A stretch of DNA of 64,000 nt from Dermanyssus gallinae (GCA_003439945.1 QVRM01000973.1:187825-251824); one strand, 5' to 3'. Positions 44,611 through 57,560 are shown, counted from the stretch's first letter. Notes: generated by a model not told the origin, from the sequence alone. Made by a program: numbers and translations.

Positions 44611-44690
44611 ATCCATTACGAAGCAGTGCGAAAGCGATTCCGTGGACGTTAAATGCTGCTTGAGGGTCAGCCCGAAAAAGTGAGGTACAT
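44611..44690 (+). repeat. Module B copy (same orientation as 14139)
   Basis: TTACGAAGCAGTGCGAAAGC, TTCCGTGGACGTTAA and GTCAGCCCGAAAAA match the module at 14150-14213 with scattered differences. Confidence 0.6.
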
Positions 44691-44699
44691 TCTGTTATC

Positions 44700-45055
44700 C
44701 CGAATGGTTTACGGTGTTCTTTCCTGGCCGCAAGCTTTGGCTACCGTCTTCAAGGGGCTTTCTGACCTATCTGATTGACGAGGCGACGACTTGGAATTGC
44801 TCAACCGCTTTGCATCGACCAGCCAAGCCTCCACCCGAGCGTGACGCCACCCACGGCAATCGACACGGACGTGACCAGCTTGCGGACACGAGCAACTCGA
44901 CGAGCAGAACAACAACCAGCATCTCTCCAAGTTATTTCTTGCTTTCTATCCCTTCTCGTATTTTCCGACTTTTTCTCTCTGCATCTGCGTATCTCCATTG
45001 CTACAGACGTGACCGGGTTTTGACGGTTGTACCTCATTACAATAATCATAAATAA
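44700..45055 (+). other. Overlapping open frames, possible exon
   Basis: Two plus frames (44714-45055 and 44775-45023) and a minus frame overlap. The second contains IDQPSLHPSVTPPTAIDTDV. No splice border or motif settles which is real. Confidence 0.18.
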
Positions 45056-46544
45056 TAATAGTAATGCCGACATACTGGATACTGTACACGTACTGTACGG
45101 CTACCTAAGCCACGACGACGACAGGGCACAAGATTGAGGTCGGGACTTCATTTGGCTTCGTTGAGCTTATCTTCTCGACATAGCCCAATCATTCGCGTTG
45201 GGAACACCTCTTCCTATTCGTATTGCTGGACCCAAATCGATAAAGTGGGAGGCATAGCGCGTTTGTTACTCTCTGGGTTCGACTTTTTCTCCTATACCTC
45301 TCAAGTCAAGTGAATCAGTCTATTATAGTCTGTTATTTCTAATGGTTTTACTAGTATTATATAGTATTATGCTTACGTACAATCAATACTCTCAACACAC
45401 AGATGTAAAAAGCGATACTACGAAGACCTTTAGAAATCACAATTGTGCCCGATTATCGGAGCATGAAATTCTCGATTCTTAACAGACATATGTTTCGGTA
45501 ATAAAAATTGCTCAAGCGAAAGTAGGCGCTTGCGTAGAATCTGCAAACAATATGTTTGTGTAGAGATGGCAGTAGGAGCGACTACTTCAGACTGAAGAAG
45601 TAGCATATTACATCTTGTGTTCCATACACTTATGAGCAATGCCTGAAGTACAAATATATTTCTACTAACCAAAAACATTCCACTAGTGCCATGGTAAAGA
45701 CGAGCCCTTTTTGCCCTTCAGCTTGTGAGCAGTCACATGCATTGCTTCAATCAAGCTTCATGTGTGTGTGGTGTCTGGCGTTACACTTAACTTAGACGAT
45801 AACCAATATACAGCATTCAATATACAGCATATCAATTACATACCGTTTCATTGCGAGGGATAACGAAGAGAACCTTTAGCTTTAAGCAGCGCTTGCCTCT
45901 TTTTATTTAAGCATACTCGTCTGTAAGCAAATGCATGAAGTACACTGTTGTTCTTGCTTGTGGAAGTTTCCCCTCACCTCCACCATTAACAATTCATCAA
46001 TTATTTGCAGGCTATTGTCATAAACGACTCTTATCCTATTTTAAGCCACAACACCTCATTTTCCCGCGTATGCACTCGCCTGTAATCATGAGTTCGTTAA
46101 CCACCTTGTCAGAACGGTTGCACCGCCATAGTAAACGGCTTGCGTCGTTTTGCGCTAACAATTTGAAAAATAAATCATAAAATTGCTGTGTGCAATGCTC
46201 ATGCAAGTAATGGGGCTTGTTGAATCGAAAGGCTGTCTATTTAGGTAAAGATCAATTCCAGCACACTATTCCAAATCAAGTCAAGTAAAAACCAAAAACA
46301 CTTCCTTTTTATGAGCTATAAGATCTAACATCTCCAGGATACTCGATATCAGAGTAAGCGTCTCAAATCCTCTGAATAATGTCACGCTTCCGGCAAGATA
46401 GTGATAGTGTCCGTACGGGTTCCCACGTGACCACTTAATTTATACCACCAATGTGTCGAATCGGGACTAAGCACAAGCATTGTCTTCAATAGCTTTCCAT
46501 TTCACATTTCTCCAATAATTTATATACCTCATATCTTTGGAGTA

Positions 46545-46586
<42 letters not shown>

Positions 46587-47937
46587 TCTGAACGTTGTTA
46601 TGTTACAATGATAAGCTGTTGTGCCTTTGTGCCACCCTTTAAGTAACCCTCACATAATATACAGGACAATATATTATGCACATGTATATATATATATATA
46701 TATATATACTTAACGTAGAGGATGCAACTAGTAATTGCACAACCCGCTCGAGCCTTGGGCATTGCCAGAAGCGTTGCAAAAGTGGAAGAAAAGCAACAGC
46801 AGAGTTTGTTCGAGTTGGTGTGACCTAGTCATGTTGGAGTGTAGACGTTTAGCTTTGCTACCGAGTTTGGAGGTAGTGCTGTGTTGTTTTGGAACTTCCG
46901 CGCGCGCTTTTCAAACGGAGCCTGCAATAACTACTGTCCCGCACAATCAGCCGAAAGCTATTCCCTTGTATGGTAGCAGCCACGTTTGCCTCTGTCCTCA
47001 TTTTGTTTCGGCTCACACGAGTACGGACTACTTGCTCAATGCGTATTATAGCCTCTTAGCCGTTAAACATCCGTCACGCTTTGCTACAGGATGCAAACTA
47101 GTTTCTAGTAAACTTAGTAAGAGTGACTGGGACAACAAAGACAGATTCCTTCTGCTGCCGTTTCTAAATGGATTCCCGTGATATACACGAACACCTCTCG
47201 CAGTGGTACCGTTATACTAACAGGTCATTTTCTCTCGGCAAGTGCAGGTACAATATTCTTTACCTAATAGTCTAGGTAAATAACAATGTTATGCTGTTTT
47301 ATAATATGGCAAGTTGATTTTAATATGTACGTGTCTAAAGCAAAATGGCCCCACACCATTCAGTGGTGTACGTGCTTTCCTTAAAGATCATTTTTTCAGC
47401 AGCGGTATATTGGTCGTCCAGATGGCGCCTGATAACAGAGTCTTCTGACCAATTAGAGATTTGCCAATTAGAAGAATTGAGGCAGTTTCTCTGCAAGCAC
47501 CAATTAGGGCTGCATCGCAGGTTGTTCGATAGCGCCATGGAAAGTCCCACGTTCTGCCTGCTATTACAACATATTATGCGCATACTTATTTATCTCTACC
47601 TACAAATGTGCATATATAGACGTCTAATAATTTTAATAAATCGGCCAAACAATTGACTTGTGTTGGTGCATGATTATATTTAGAAAACAAATATTAATGT
47701 ATACAAAAAAGCCCTCGGCAGCCAGGCTTTAAATAAAAGCTCAGTTTTTATATGGAACCGTCGATTCAGGGAGAGACGCAAAGCCGTTGACGACGATGTA
47801 TGTTCCCGCGGATCTTCTTCGTCGTTTACGCATGTAGACGTTGGCAAAATCAAAAATTCAGAAAACTTATTGTGGAAAAACAACGAAATACTCGTATGGA
47901 GATAGCAAACTGAGTCTGAATATGTACTAGAATCAAT
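45056..47937. other. Long stretch without recognised genes
   Basis: (TA)n at 46547-46583 and 46682-46709. The longest frame, 148 codons at 46735-47181 plus, has no bias or motif. A short A/T-rich region precedes the LINE at 47938. Confidence 0.45.
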
Positions 47938-50700
47938 GTGTCGCTTTTGTATGGCATGTTGAACGTGAGCCGACTGACCGCAAAATGTATTCTAAAAAAT
48001 GTGAGCTTCCATCTGAAGACTATCCGCACGGAACTCGTTGGATTGAACCTTCAAACGACCGAGAAGACTGCAGCTTGTCGCAAAGAGTTCTCACATCAGA
48101 TTAGTCGTGTATTCACGGCCACGACAGAAACACAAAAGCGCAACCTTCGTTTTGGGACTACTGGCACCGAACGAGGCAGGCACGAATCCAGACTTCATCA
48201 CGGCCAAGACGGAAAGCAGCACCGGCATTTTCGAACAGAATGTTGCCACAACAGTCACGCCGGCTTCGTTTCCACTCGACGTAATCCGCCTAATCAAGTC
48301 GTCGTCGTTCGAGGAAGCTTTAGAGGAGTTGAAAACAGCGGCAGCCGAGGTCAAAAGAAACACCCTCGAGAACAACTCTGCACCACGCTTCGACCAGTCC
48401 GACCACAGCTAACGGCGAAATCACTTCAGAGGCCGCCGCCGATCGCCCAATTAAGGGTATGCCAGTGGAATTGTGAGGGCATACGGACAGTGCTTCCGGT
48501 CGTCCTCAATGGCGACCTCGCCGGTTACGACATTGTCCTTTTAACAGAGACGTTCACTACTGAGCGTTTCGATGTTAACGGATACGACTCGCACCACTGC
48601 CCCGCTTTTAGGCCTTCGCACGGCCGGCCAATTGGAGGAGTATCTCTGCTGGTCGGACCCCGTCTCAAACAGGCGAGGATCCTACTGGCCGAAAACAACA
48701 CCATCGTTCTCAGCACCACCCAATTATCGTTTATTGGCATGTACAGTAGTGGCAGCCGGGATTCCATTGAGGACATCCTACAAAAGATTGACCGCGCCGT
48801 TGCAATTATTCCAGCTGGTGTACCAGCTCTTCTGGCCGGAGACTTGAACTGTAGGCTTGATACTGCTGCCTCTTCTCGGACAAGTGCCGTTCGCCAAGCT
48901 CTTGCGGAAAATGGATTTTGGATATGTACGACTCCGTCGCCGCCAACGTTTTACTTTGATGGCGGTGGGCCTGGCGATAATCCACAGAGGAGTGGGTCCT
49001 CCACTATCGATATATTTGCTTACTCAGGTCCTAAACGAGACGTCCAATATGGTGGACAAGTGATTGGCCTCGTAATTACTGGATATAAAAAGCATGTACC
49101 AGTTTATTTAACGGTTACAGTAAACGAGAGTGGTGGTGACAGCACCAGTACGGTAAGAGGGCTAGGAAAACGCATCGACGTAAATAGGTTATGTGTGAAG
49201 CTCTGCGGGTGGCGCCTCAACCACTTGCTGGAAATGTCACCAATTCTGCTCTCCGGACTGGTTTGACTCAAATTGCTAGTCTGTGAAGGTCTATGTTATT
49301 CAAGCCCTCATTCCTTCCCTTAAACCACCGGAAATGAGAGACGTTTACAGAAAACACCGTCGCTTATGCCGGCAGCTGATAGACTTTAGGGAAATCTTGT
49401 TTTCTAGGGTAAATTAAAACGCATGGTTATAAAGAATTAGGCTTGAGTTTCACTGCGCCCTCAGAAAGAACTTTACGTTCCCTAGTTGTTCAGTTGCCTC
49501 CGACCGGGATGCATTTGCAATGATAGATATCACACCTGGGTTAACTCGGTGTCGTGCGCATAATGGGGCGAATATAAGCGAATACGAAAATAAGAAGGCT
49601 TTGGGTCCGACCCTGTCCGAAATTAACGAATAGAGGCGGCCCCTTTAAGGCGTACTCTTTGACGGGTGCTTAGGAACAGGTGAAATTTTAGCAGCCTGGT
49701 TGAATGCTTGCCTATTATACCTGTTTATCTTTAATAGCAAAAGCGACCCGCTCCGTCCACTCTCATAACGGGGCATTGCAAAGCTACATCTTCAGGATAG
49801 TATCAGGTCTTCTGGTGCGCCAGCTTAGCTTCTTTCTCAATGCGCGAGATATCACTCTTCGGCAACAGAATGGATTTCGTGGACGACGTCAGGTACTCGG
49901 TCACCGTCAGGCACCACGGTGCTTGACGTGGTGCACTGCAGTCTACAAATACAGCTGTATTTGTAGACTGCAAAGCGGCGCTTGCCACAGCCCTCAGAAA
50001 AATCGTCATGAATCTAGCCGCTGCGGACGTTAGGAGCTCTGAAAATACTGGTTAACTCTGTCATCCTAGATGACACCGATCAGGAGCTCCTGGTTCTTCC
50101 TGCATACTACCGGCTACCCCCCGACGCTAATTTAAGCCCGCTTCCATTCTGTCTTACTCAGTGATTTACTGGTTCATGACCACTGCTCCTGTATTCGCAT
50201 AACTCTCTATGTCGATGACCTTGTGATACATTGAAGACTGTTCGCGGATCTGTAAAAATGCCTGAGAATGCCGATGACATGCAACAGCTTTGCAATGCAA
50301 CGATTAACGTATCGAAGACAGAGGCTATAAAGTTCGGATCCAAAGGGGACGTTGGGAGGAAGTGATGAACAAATTGTATATCAGCGGGTTAATATCACCG
50401 CTATAGCCCTGACCACAATCCCGACGCCACAGAAGCTCTCAGTAAAGCAGCCTTATAATGCTATTCAGCTTCAAGGTGACGATGATCATCATTGACGATT
50501 ACACCCTTTTAAGAATCTTTATCTGCTCAGCAGCGTATCGCTCTCAACATCGTGAAGGCATCGTCCTTTATGGAAGTTTTGGACTTCCCTAGAAGCGCAC
50601 AGAAGAAGCTAACCTGTAGTTTGTCGAGAACAACGCCCTTCATTGAGGCGTCTTCTTGTAAACCACTATTAACTCCCGCCCACGCCTTTACTGTGAGAGT
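47938..50700 (+). mobile_element. LINE retrotransposon with endonuclease and reverse transcriptase remains
   Basis: The best preserved element. An ORF1-like end is in one frame (48107-48412: FEEALEELKTAAAEVKRNTL). The overlapping 442-codon frame (47938-49266) carries the apurinic endonuclease from about residue 175: RVCQWNCEGIR, DIVLLTETFTT, FIGMYSSGS, VPALLAGDLNCRLD and SSTIDIFAYSG, with GYKKHVPV at the end, where the family's catalytic SDH triad Asp is Lys. RT pieces follow in changing frames: LNARDITLRQQNGFRGRR, AVFVDCKAALATALRKIV and INVSKTEAIKFGSKG. Many stops lie between 49266 and 50700, so no enzyme is intact. ORF1/ORF2 overlap and domain order fit an I/R1/jockey-type LINE. The 3' end is not clearly defined. 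Confidence 0.88.
49937..49972. repeat. Perfect 36-bp palindrome inside LINE
   Basis: TGCAGTCTACAAATACAG (49937-49954) is followed immediately by its exact reverse complement, with no loop. Only the right half fits the reverse transcriptase frame (AVFVDCKA). Confidence 0.95.
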
Positions 50701-51505
50701 TACGTAGTGGTTTTGAGCAGACGATAGGAAAAGTACCAGCAATGTTGGACAATGAATGAATGGAACCCCTTTCTTCCCTGGATGGAGCAGCGCCACGTTC
50801 TTATTCGCTGCTCGGTCTACTACAAACTGTACCACCGGACTCGCTGTGCACTTTGCGGCCTCATTTGAACCAAATGTCATTATGAGACATGTCGGTCAGC
50901 GCTAAGGCATTTGGGTGTAGGGTCTGTGATATTTCCTGGATAAATGCGAATTCAGCATATTCTATATATGCTTCAAATTAACAAAAACGAATGTAAACGA
51001 TGTGTGTTGTGTCCAGTGGAGTCGAATTTGAGGCTGAATATTTGCAGTTTACGGATTAAGTAAGAACGTCTCAGACTATAATTATATTCTAGACGGGATA
51101 CAGTAGTTTACCGTTTAGAAACGTTATCCGGGAATAAGTCAATATTTCTGAGGGACTGTGCATTCGTAGTATTGGTCAGGTCACTTGAAAACACAAAAGA
51201 AAAACAAATAAGATAGAATGCACCAAGGGAGGAATACTTAAAGTGACTTAGCAGCTCTACAGTTGCATATCTTAGACTATTCGCAGCGTATTGCAAGCAT
51301 TGATGTCATATACAAATGCATTTACAAATTGTCACCTTACCAGTTTACTCTTGAATATAATATATTTTACCCCATTATTTCGTATCGTCAATCGTCAATT
51401 CGTGCACTCCGGGTAAGCATCGTCTTGGAAATGCCACTATATTTTCGTGCGCGCCGCATGACGTGCCGGCGGCGTGGTCGTCTCGACATACGCGGTTCTG
51501 TTGAC

Positions 51506-51544
<39 letters not shown>

Positions 51545-51574
51545 TACATATATCGGGTGACAACTCCTTGACGA
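50701..51574. other. No gene recognised
   Basis: May include the degraded LINE 3' end near 50880. The frames 50527-50880 minus and 51263-51571 plus carry no motif. (TA)n at 51510-51551. Confidence 0.4.
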
Positions 51575-51660
51575 CACCGCTAGTGAGGTCTGAACCCCTG
51601 AAATCTGCCGCGACCGATTGCAAAATCGATTGCCTTTTCAATATAGGTCAGCACGCATTG
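51575..51660 (-). repeat. tRNA-derived SINE-like repeat
   Basis: The minus strand shows GACCTATATTGAAAAGGC (weak A-box), an anticodon-like arm ATCGA-loop-TCGGT with TTTTGCAA in the loop (TGC), and GGGGTTCAGACC (B-box). Layout is tRNA-Ala(TGC)-like, as in the copies at 4.7 and 5.6 kb. Confidence 0.5.
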
Positions 51661-51763
51661 AAGCGTAAGTGATGTCCCACGACACATACGGCCTGTCTCA
51701 TAACGACTGGCTGGTCGCCTCAGAAATACCGCTTCGAAGTTTATATAGATTTATATAAATATT

Positions 51764-51808
<45 letters not shown>

Positions 51809-52048
51809 GTAAATGTGTGTGTACATATATATATATATATATATAATAAAATGAAAATATGGCAAAAATGTTGAATGTCATTCAAACGTCAACACGACAG
51901 GAAAGAAACATGGTTAAAATGTTTGTAACAACCAGAAAAGTTGTAAATGGTACGTTACCGTAGAGAGTTACAAAACTCCTACACGGGAGCCAACTGTCAC
52001 ACAGACACATCTTTCCTTGAATAACAAATTGTCAATAATATATATATA

Positions 52049-52124
<76 letters not shown>

Positions 52125-52739
52125 CGTGTACGCGCTGATTTCTATAGCGGGCTCGGTTAGACTCAACTGTGCGTATTGATACAACCGGCGGTTATGTAGC
52201 CGTCAAGCACGACTACTCTTGACCATATCAAAACAACTCTACCACAAGGAAAATTACTAAATGTTTTTTTTTAATATTGAAGAGCTAAACAGCTGTTATC
52301 TAAACGAGAATTAGATATGTTGAAAGAGTACCCGAAAACTGAAGGCACGCTGGGCTAGACTTTGCTTTCTTCTACCTTAATGTAAAGCCCAAGCATCAAC
52401 AATAGTAACACAACAACAGAAACGAAAGCGATGACGACGACGAACAAAATTCACTCATACAGTGACATTGCGGGTTGGTTTTGTAGATTTACTATATGTT
52501 CCTCGATGTACGTAGAATATGTTATATTTACGTTATCTTGTCGATTAATTGTTGCCAGACATTACAGTATCATATTTGCGCCATCGACTTTTGTTTCTTC
52601 TCACTTAACATCTTTCCCTTGCTCACCCTTTCCATGTGTATCTCATCCGCCGTTAGCAGTGTGGTCGTGCATTATCGATTGCAGGCAGCCATCGACGGCG
52701 CCTCAGTTCGCAACTGAACAACAAAAATGCAGCAACGAG
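51661..52739. repeat. Microsatellite-rich spacer
   Basis: (TA)n tracts at 51766-51844 (interrupted) and 52036-52122 (long, with TATTATAT breaks). The frames at 52431-52757 have no motif. Confidence 0.75.
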
Positions 52740-53057
52740 TCTAACGCACAGAGCTAAGAAGGGAAGTAGAGGGAAGCGGAGAAAGGAGAAGGCAGAGAAG
52801 GAAATAAAGAAGAAGGGAGAATGGGGAGGGCCCGAAGACGAGGCCCGAAACGACTCTTTGACGGGGTTCACGCAGGGCTCACAGATGATGAAGAACTTTG
52901 GACCACGGGCGGAGGATCTGTCCGCTGCTTCCAGGGTCTGTCGTTAGCCGGTCAAAGTGTTTTTACGTTCAGTCCAAGGATCGAATTTTTGGACGGTGGC
53001 AAGTGCTGAAGATTATTTCTATCATTTGGCAGACAGTTAGTCACTCTCTCTCGCATT

Positions 53058-53059
<2 letters not shown>
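52740..53059 (+). other. Purine-rich tract and small open frame
   Basis: 52755-52830 is almost pure purine on the plus strand (GGGAAGTAGAGGGAAGCGGA and following). A 62-codon frame (52821-53009) starts in the tract and reads MGRARRRGPKRLFDGVHAGL; no family recognised. Confidence 0.35.

Positions 53060-53152
<93 letters not shown>
53060..53152. repeat. Long (TA)n microsatellite
   Basis: About 90 bases of TA with a TATTATATTATA break. Confidence 0.97.
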
Positions 53153-53155
<3 letters not shown>

Positions 53156-53205
53156 ATGCTCAATATTGTATCATCCCCCGCGTCTCGTGGTGTAGTTTAA
53201 CAACA

Positions 53206-53268
53206 ATGGTTGACATCGAAAACCGTCAACAACGACTTCCGAACGTCCTCGACATCCCATCGCCTCAG
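53206..53268 (+). CDS. Possible first coding exon, 21 codons
   Basis: An ATG in CAACAATGG context opens MVDIENRQQRLPNVLDIPSP with a final Gln, ending at a consensus donor CAG|GTAAGTGAG (phase 0). Codons favour G/C at third position. A possible partner acceptor (TTTTTTTTTAG at 53786-53796) would add 25 residues to a stop at 53874 in phase 0, but that second piece is not protein-like beyond chance. Product unknown. Confidence 0.35.
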
Positions 53269-55570
53269 GTAAGTGAGAACTCGATCGAATAGTCTCTCTC
53301 TCTCTCTATGCCCTTTAATCGTTCTTCTCTGGATACCCTATTGTGTTCTTATTTATGTACGGTATGGGTACAAATACAAGCAAGAGACGCACGTGCTTCT
53401 ACCTACCGAGCTCGTGGCTTCTAGTTCTTCCACGAGATGTTCCTTCTCTTTAGTTGTAGCACGGAAGAATTCCACGATCCTCAGGAGTGTTGCAGGTGCA
53501 CGAGGTGCTCTGCCCAGTGCGATAGATACCACGCCGCAGCATGTCCTGCAGTTCAGTCAATAGCTGAGCTTGCAAGATGAGAGAAGACCCAATGACGTGA
53601 AGGAAGCACTAGTTGTGTCTGATGTATATGTTTATAATTTTACCCAACCTGGGTGTTAATAAACCATAATAAACAATCTCTCTGACACATCGGGAATAAG
53701 CGAAGATCGCGCTGGTGCAAAACAGTGGTTTATTACTACTGTCACTAATGTTTAGTATGATTGTTACTACTGCGTTTAATAGTTGTTTTTTTTTAGGTTA
53801 GCGGCGAGACAGCAATGTCTAGACAACCCATCTGGTCGTCCTGTTGTAGTTTCGGGAGAGACCCTTTGTTGTAGCTTCGGTACGATCTCCCTCAGAGATC
53901 TGACCTTTTTCAGAGGTCAGTTGACGCAAGAAGTTTGTTTACCATGACTCTGCTGTGAGGCCGTAGACGATTTTACGTCTCTGTTCTCTCGTTAACTTCA
54001 AGGCACGCTTCTGCCTGGCGATTGCCGGCCTACGGTTTTCACGATGTGATATCTGCAAGGTGTGAGAAGACGCCGCTTGTGCATCATCTCTCGCTAGTGG
54101 TTGACATGGCCGAATCCGCTCGCAGGTGCCCTCTTGCAGATGAGCTAGCAGGACTCCATTGCACCCAGACAGTGACAGATGCCGTCCTTTTCACTATCTG
54201 TCGCAATGGGATCGAGAGTCGCTTATTGCGTACCCATTATCGGGTCGTCAGTGATTTCGCTTGACTATGGCGCTAGGCTCAAGGAAAGAGGACAACGTTG
54301 TAACCGTCGAGTCTGCCGGAAGGCGACGCTTTGCACTGCCTAGCCTCAGTCGCGAAAATTGTCGTCTACAAAGCTGAGTCTCTCGAAAAGTTACGAAGAG
54401 CAAAACTTGTCGAACCATACGTAGCACATTTAGAAAACACAACGCCTAGCCAACGGCCCTTCCCGCATCTGACTTGCAGGTCGACAGAACCAAGGGTTTA
54501 GGGGTGACTGAGGCGGCAAGTATATCCATTCTATATGAAGAATATAAACAAGGATTACTATTGTGCGGTCATTTATGATTGGGTGAACGTATACAGTTGT
54601 TAGCATAAGTGAATGCAGTTGTTGATCAAAATACCAATAGGCAGATTCATTTTCATGCATACCACATATGGTACGTTAGGATAACAATTGTGTGCAACTC
54701 TTAGCGATGTGGTAGACGTTGCCCTTTCTAAAAAACCCTGGCTCCCCACCATGCCTGGCGTAACTTTAAAGGCCTGGGGCAGCACTTACTTAAGTCTCGC
54801 GTGCAAAGCTCGTTACTGCTTCAGCGTTGTCTAGGCTGTGCGAGAACGCTGTGTCTGTACGAAAGAACTGATTATGTGTCGCCATTGCTTGTCGCTTGCA
54901 AGCATATACGCTACGAAACTCTCAGCAGCGAGAGGCCGCCAACATTTTCTCGTGTGCGTTAGTTATATCGTCGCTTTCACAGATGTCACACAGAAGTGAG
55001 CACGCAGATGTGAGCACGGTGTACTGATTACAGGAAGTGGGCGGAGTGTACTCTCTTATTTATTTTTAGCTACTCTAGTAACACTCGTTGCTTGTCAGCG
55101 CCTACGTGAGTTCGAAAATCAGCCCCTCATGAATGTCATCATTATCGGGTGTCTTTTATAGGACGCTTAGTCCGTCTGTCACCAATTGACACTGCGACAC
55201 TCTGCAATAATAATACCGGAATTTATATATGTTTAATTTTGTTTCCTTTTCATTAGATATATATATACGAGTATATATATGCGGGGATTAAAATACATAT
55301 AGGTTCACAATTGGCCAAATTGCGTTTTCCTTTAAAAACACACCATATTCATATGCGTATTGAAATAGAGATATGTATTGGTATCTGCCAAATTCTGCAC
55401 ACAAGTTGAAGGTGTATATCCGTTGCTACCTGTTTCACTTGTGGGTTCTATAGGTTGATGTGCGTGACCTGACGAAAACATTTCCTCTTCGAAGTGGTCT
55501 CGAGAGAGAGAGAGAGCGAGAGAGAGGAAAGACGGTCGTGTTGTTATTTACAGCAGGCGTACGGGCGACG
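53269..55570. other. No gene recognised
   Basis: Short (TC)n at 53293-53306. The frames at 53273-53563 and 54022-54264 have no motif. A (GA)n patch lies at 55502-55528. Confidence 0.45.
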
Positions 55571-56031
55571 ATGATGGCCCTGCTGATAGCGTTGACCGTC
55601 ATGGTGCTGATCCCAATCGAGGGCGGTTCGACGCTACACACAGCCGGCCAACAGGCAGGCGGCGCTGACCTTGGCCGCCCGAGCTGGACCACTACAAGCG
55701 AGGCGTAGAAGAAGAGAAAGGCCATCATCAAGCAGAACATGGAGGACAAACGGACCACCCGGTACGTGCGGTGGCAGCTCGTCAACGCCTTTGGCCAGCT
55801 GCAGGACCAGGACAGACGCTCGGTCACACGCTGGACTTGTTCTCGACGAAGCTCTTTGAAGCAGAGGCTGACAAACTTGGACCGGATCACAGCGTGCGTC
55901 GATCACCGTCGATCATGTTTGCCGCCCAATCGCAGAGCTCGTCGTCCCGCCGGACGTCAAACAGAGGATCCTCAAAATCCGACGCCGGAACCCACCATTC
56001 CAGTAATAAGCAGTTACAGCGACTAGCATAG
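55571..56031 (+). CDS. Possible coding segment with frame changes, unidentified
   Basis: Four pieces show strong G/C third-position bias, but not in one frame. The first (55571-55708) reads MMALLIALTVMVLIPIEGG, a signal peptide or signal-anchor, and stops at TAG. A second frame near 55681 gives ELDHYKRGVEEE. A third gives KKRKAIIKQNMEDKRTTRYV and RWQLVNAFGQLQDQD (about 55712-55815). A fourth returns to the second frame with TLDLFSTKLFEAEADKLGPD and ends at a TAG at 56028-56030. Either small indels have damaged a gene (or the assembly), or the bias merely reflects GC-rich DNA: the minus strand is also open for 151 codons (55435-55890). The highly charged third piece is the most protein-like. 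No family recognised. Confidence 0.33.
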
Positions 56032-56669
56032 CGAATTGTATGCCATGTGTGTGTCAGCAGCGCGCGTATATGTCTATATACTTTGCGTACCATAAAGAAG
56101 CTATGCAACTAATAACTAGTATTCACTTATTATTATTATTATTATTACGGAAAACGCGCTAAGGGAAAAAGTACAGCTGTAACAAGGGAATAGGCAGGAT
56201 CTGAAGCAACCTCATCGACTGTTCCAACTGCAACAAGCCGTCTATCTAGTAGTGGGATTTCTTACGGTATAATTACTAGGGTCAGCAATGGGGGTCTTGC
56301 GTCTGTACTAGTTGTCGTTGATGACCGGTATTGATTCAGTGTGACATCTGTTGCAATCATCTATTCTCGATAAAGCATGACCCAGTGTATGAAAGTATTT
56401 CCGCAAAGGGGATGGCAAAGCAAATCTGTAAGCAACGAGTGCGGCCCACTATTTATTTAATTTTATGTCAACCTCGTTAATAAAGGTGCTTCTTGCTTGT
56501 CTGCCTAGACAGTCTTAAGCCTCGCCTCTCATACACGCGTATTCCCATTAGCATGTACTTAAAGGTGTATTATATTATATTTTACTCTAATTCAGTCTAA
56601 GATTGTTTGTCACACTACTACTCCTCGTCGACTGACAGTGGTCATAAACCGCGTGTCCTGCACTTTTAG
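56032..56669. other. No gene recognised
   Basis: Short (TTA)n at 56130-56148. AT-rich, possibly intronic between the candidate exons on either side. Confidence 0.45.
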
Positions 56670-56852
56670 GCCCTGTCCGTAGAAATGGCACGTACACTGC
56701 GCACTCGAATCGCCACCGACTTGGCACTCATCGACCAATGGCACGAACGTAACCGGGAGCAGTACGGCACCGACGAATCCATGACCAGGACCAGCTGGCT
56801 GGCAGCCCGTGCTCCATGTGAAATCGACACGCCATGCGGCAGAGAAAGTAAT
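56670..56852 (+). CDS. Probable internal exon, 61 codons, unidentified
   Basis: Sequence between a pyrimidine-led CACTTTTAG acceptor and a consensus AAT|GTAAGT donor is exactly 183 bases, open, and phase 0 at both ends. Codons are strongly G/C-ending. It reads ALSVEMARTLRTRIATDLAL, IDQWHERNREQYGTDES, then SWLAARAPCEIDTPCGRESN: an amphipathic helical start and two cysteines five residues apart near the end. It lies 640 bases after the candidate at 55571-56031 on the same strand, so both could belong to one gene. I recognise no family. Confidence 0.5.
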
Positions 56853-57513
56853 GTAAGTTCTCCTGTTAGGCAGGTTTTACTTTTACAAGATACAACTTTA
56901 GATGCCTTGCTATATGAAAGAGATCAAGGTGTATTTGTAAATCAAACGTTTGGATGAAGCAAACCGTAGTCAGCGTATCGCTTGATGGCTTTTTGTTTTC
57001 AGAACATTTCGCCAATACAAATATCTCTGAAAATGTTCATGCTAGAAAATGTGCGGAAGCATATCTTAACAAGATTCTGTTGGAAGTCTTCTATAAGTTT
57101 AGGTGACCTGCTAGTCGCCCTAAGTTCTGATGTGTTAGCCTGTTCTAATATTGGAATTCTGTTTTAAGTCTAGCGCGCCAAAATAGTTTTTTTGGCATCC
57201 AACCTAGATAGTTGAAGAGTCGCTTTTTGATTATTTTAAAGGCAATCACTTATATTAAAAAGATATATATCACATCTGGGCCTGCCAAGGGTTGAGGTGG
57301 ACAAAATGATATTGCATAATCTATACATGTAATACCGAGCATATTTCCACTACACTTTTATTCCCTTTATTATTCAGACTAAACAACTGAATATCGCTAA
57401 TATACAGAAACTGCACAGGTTAAAAATCTTTAAAATACCTCTAGTACTCGCTCACTAGTTTTGAAAAACTCATTATAACGAATCTGGCCAAAGAAATTAA
57501 ATAATTACCTTTG

Positions 57514-57560
<47 letters not shown>

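Noticed and set aside
46735..47181. 148-codon plus frame
   Set aside because: No codon bias, motif or splice signal; composition looks random.
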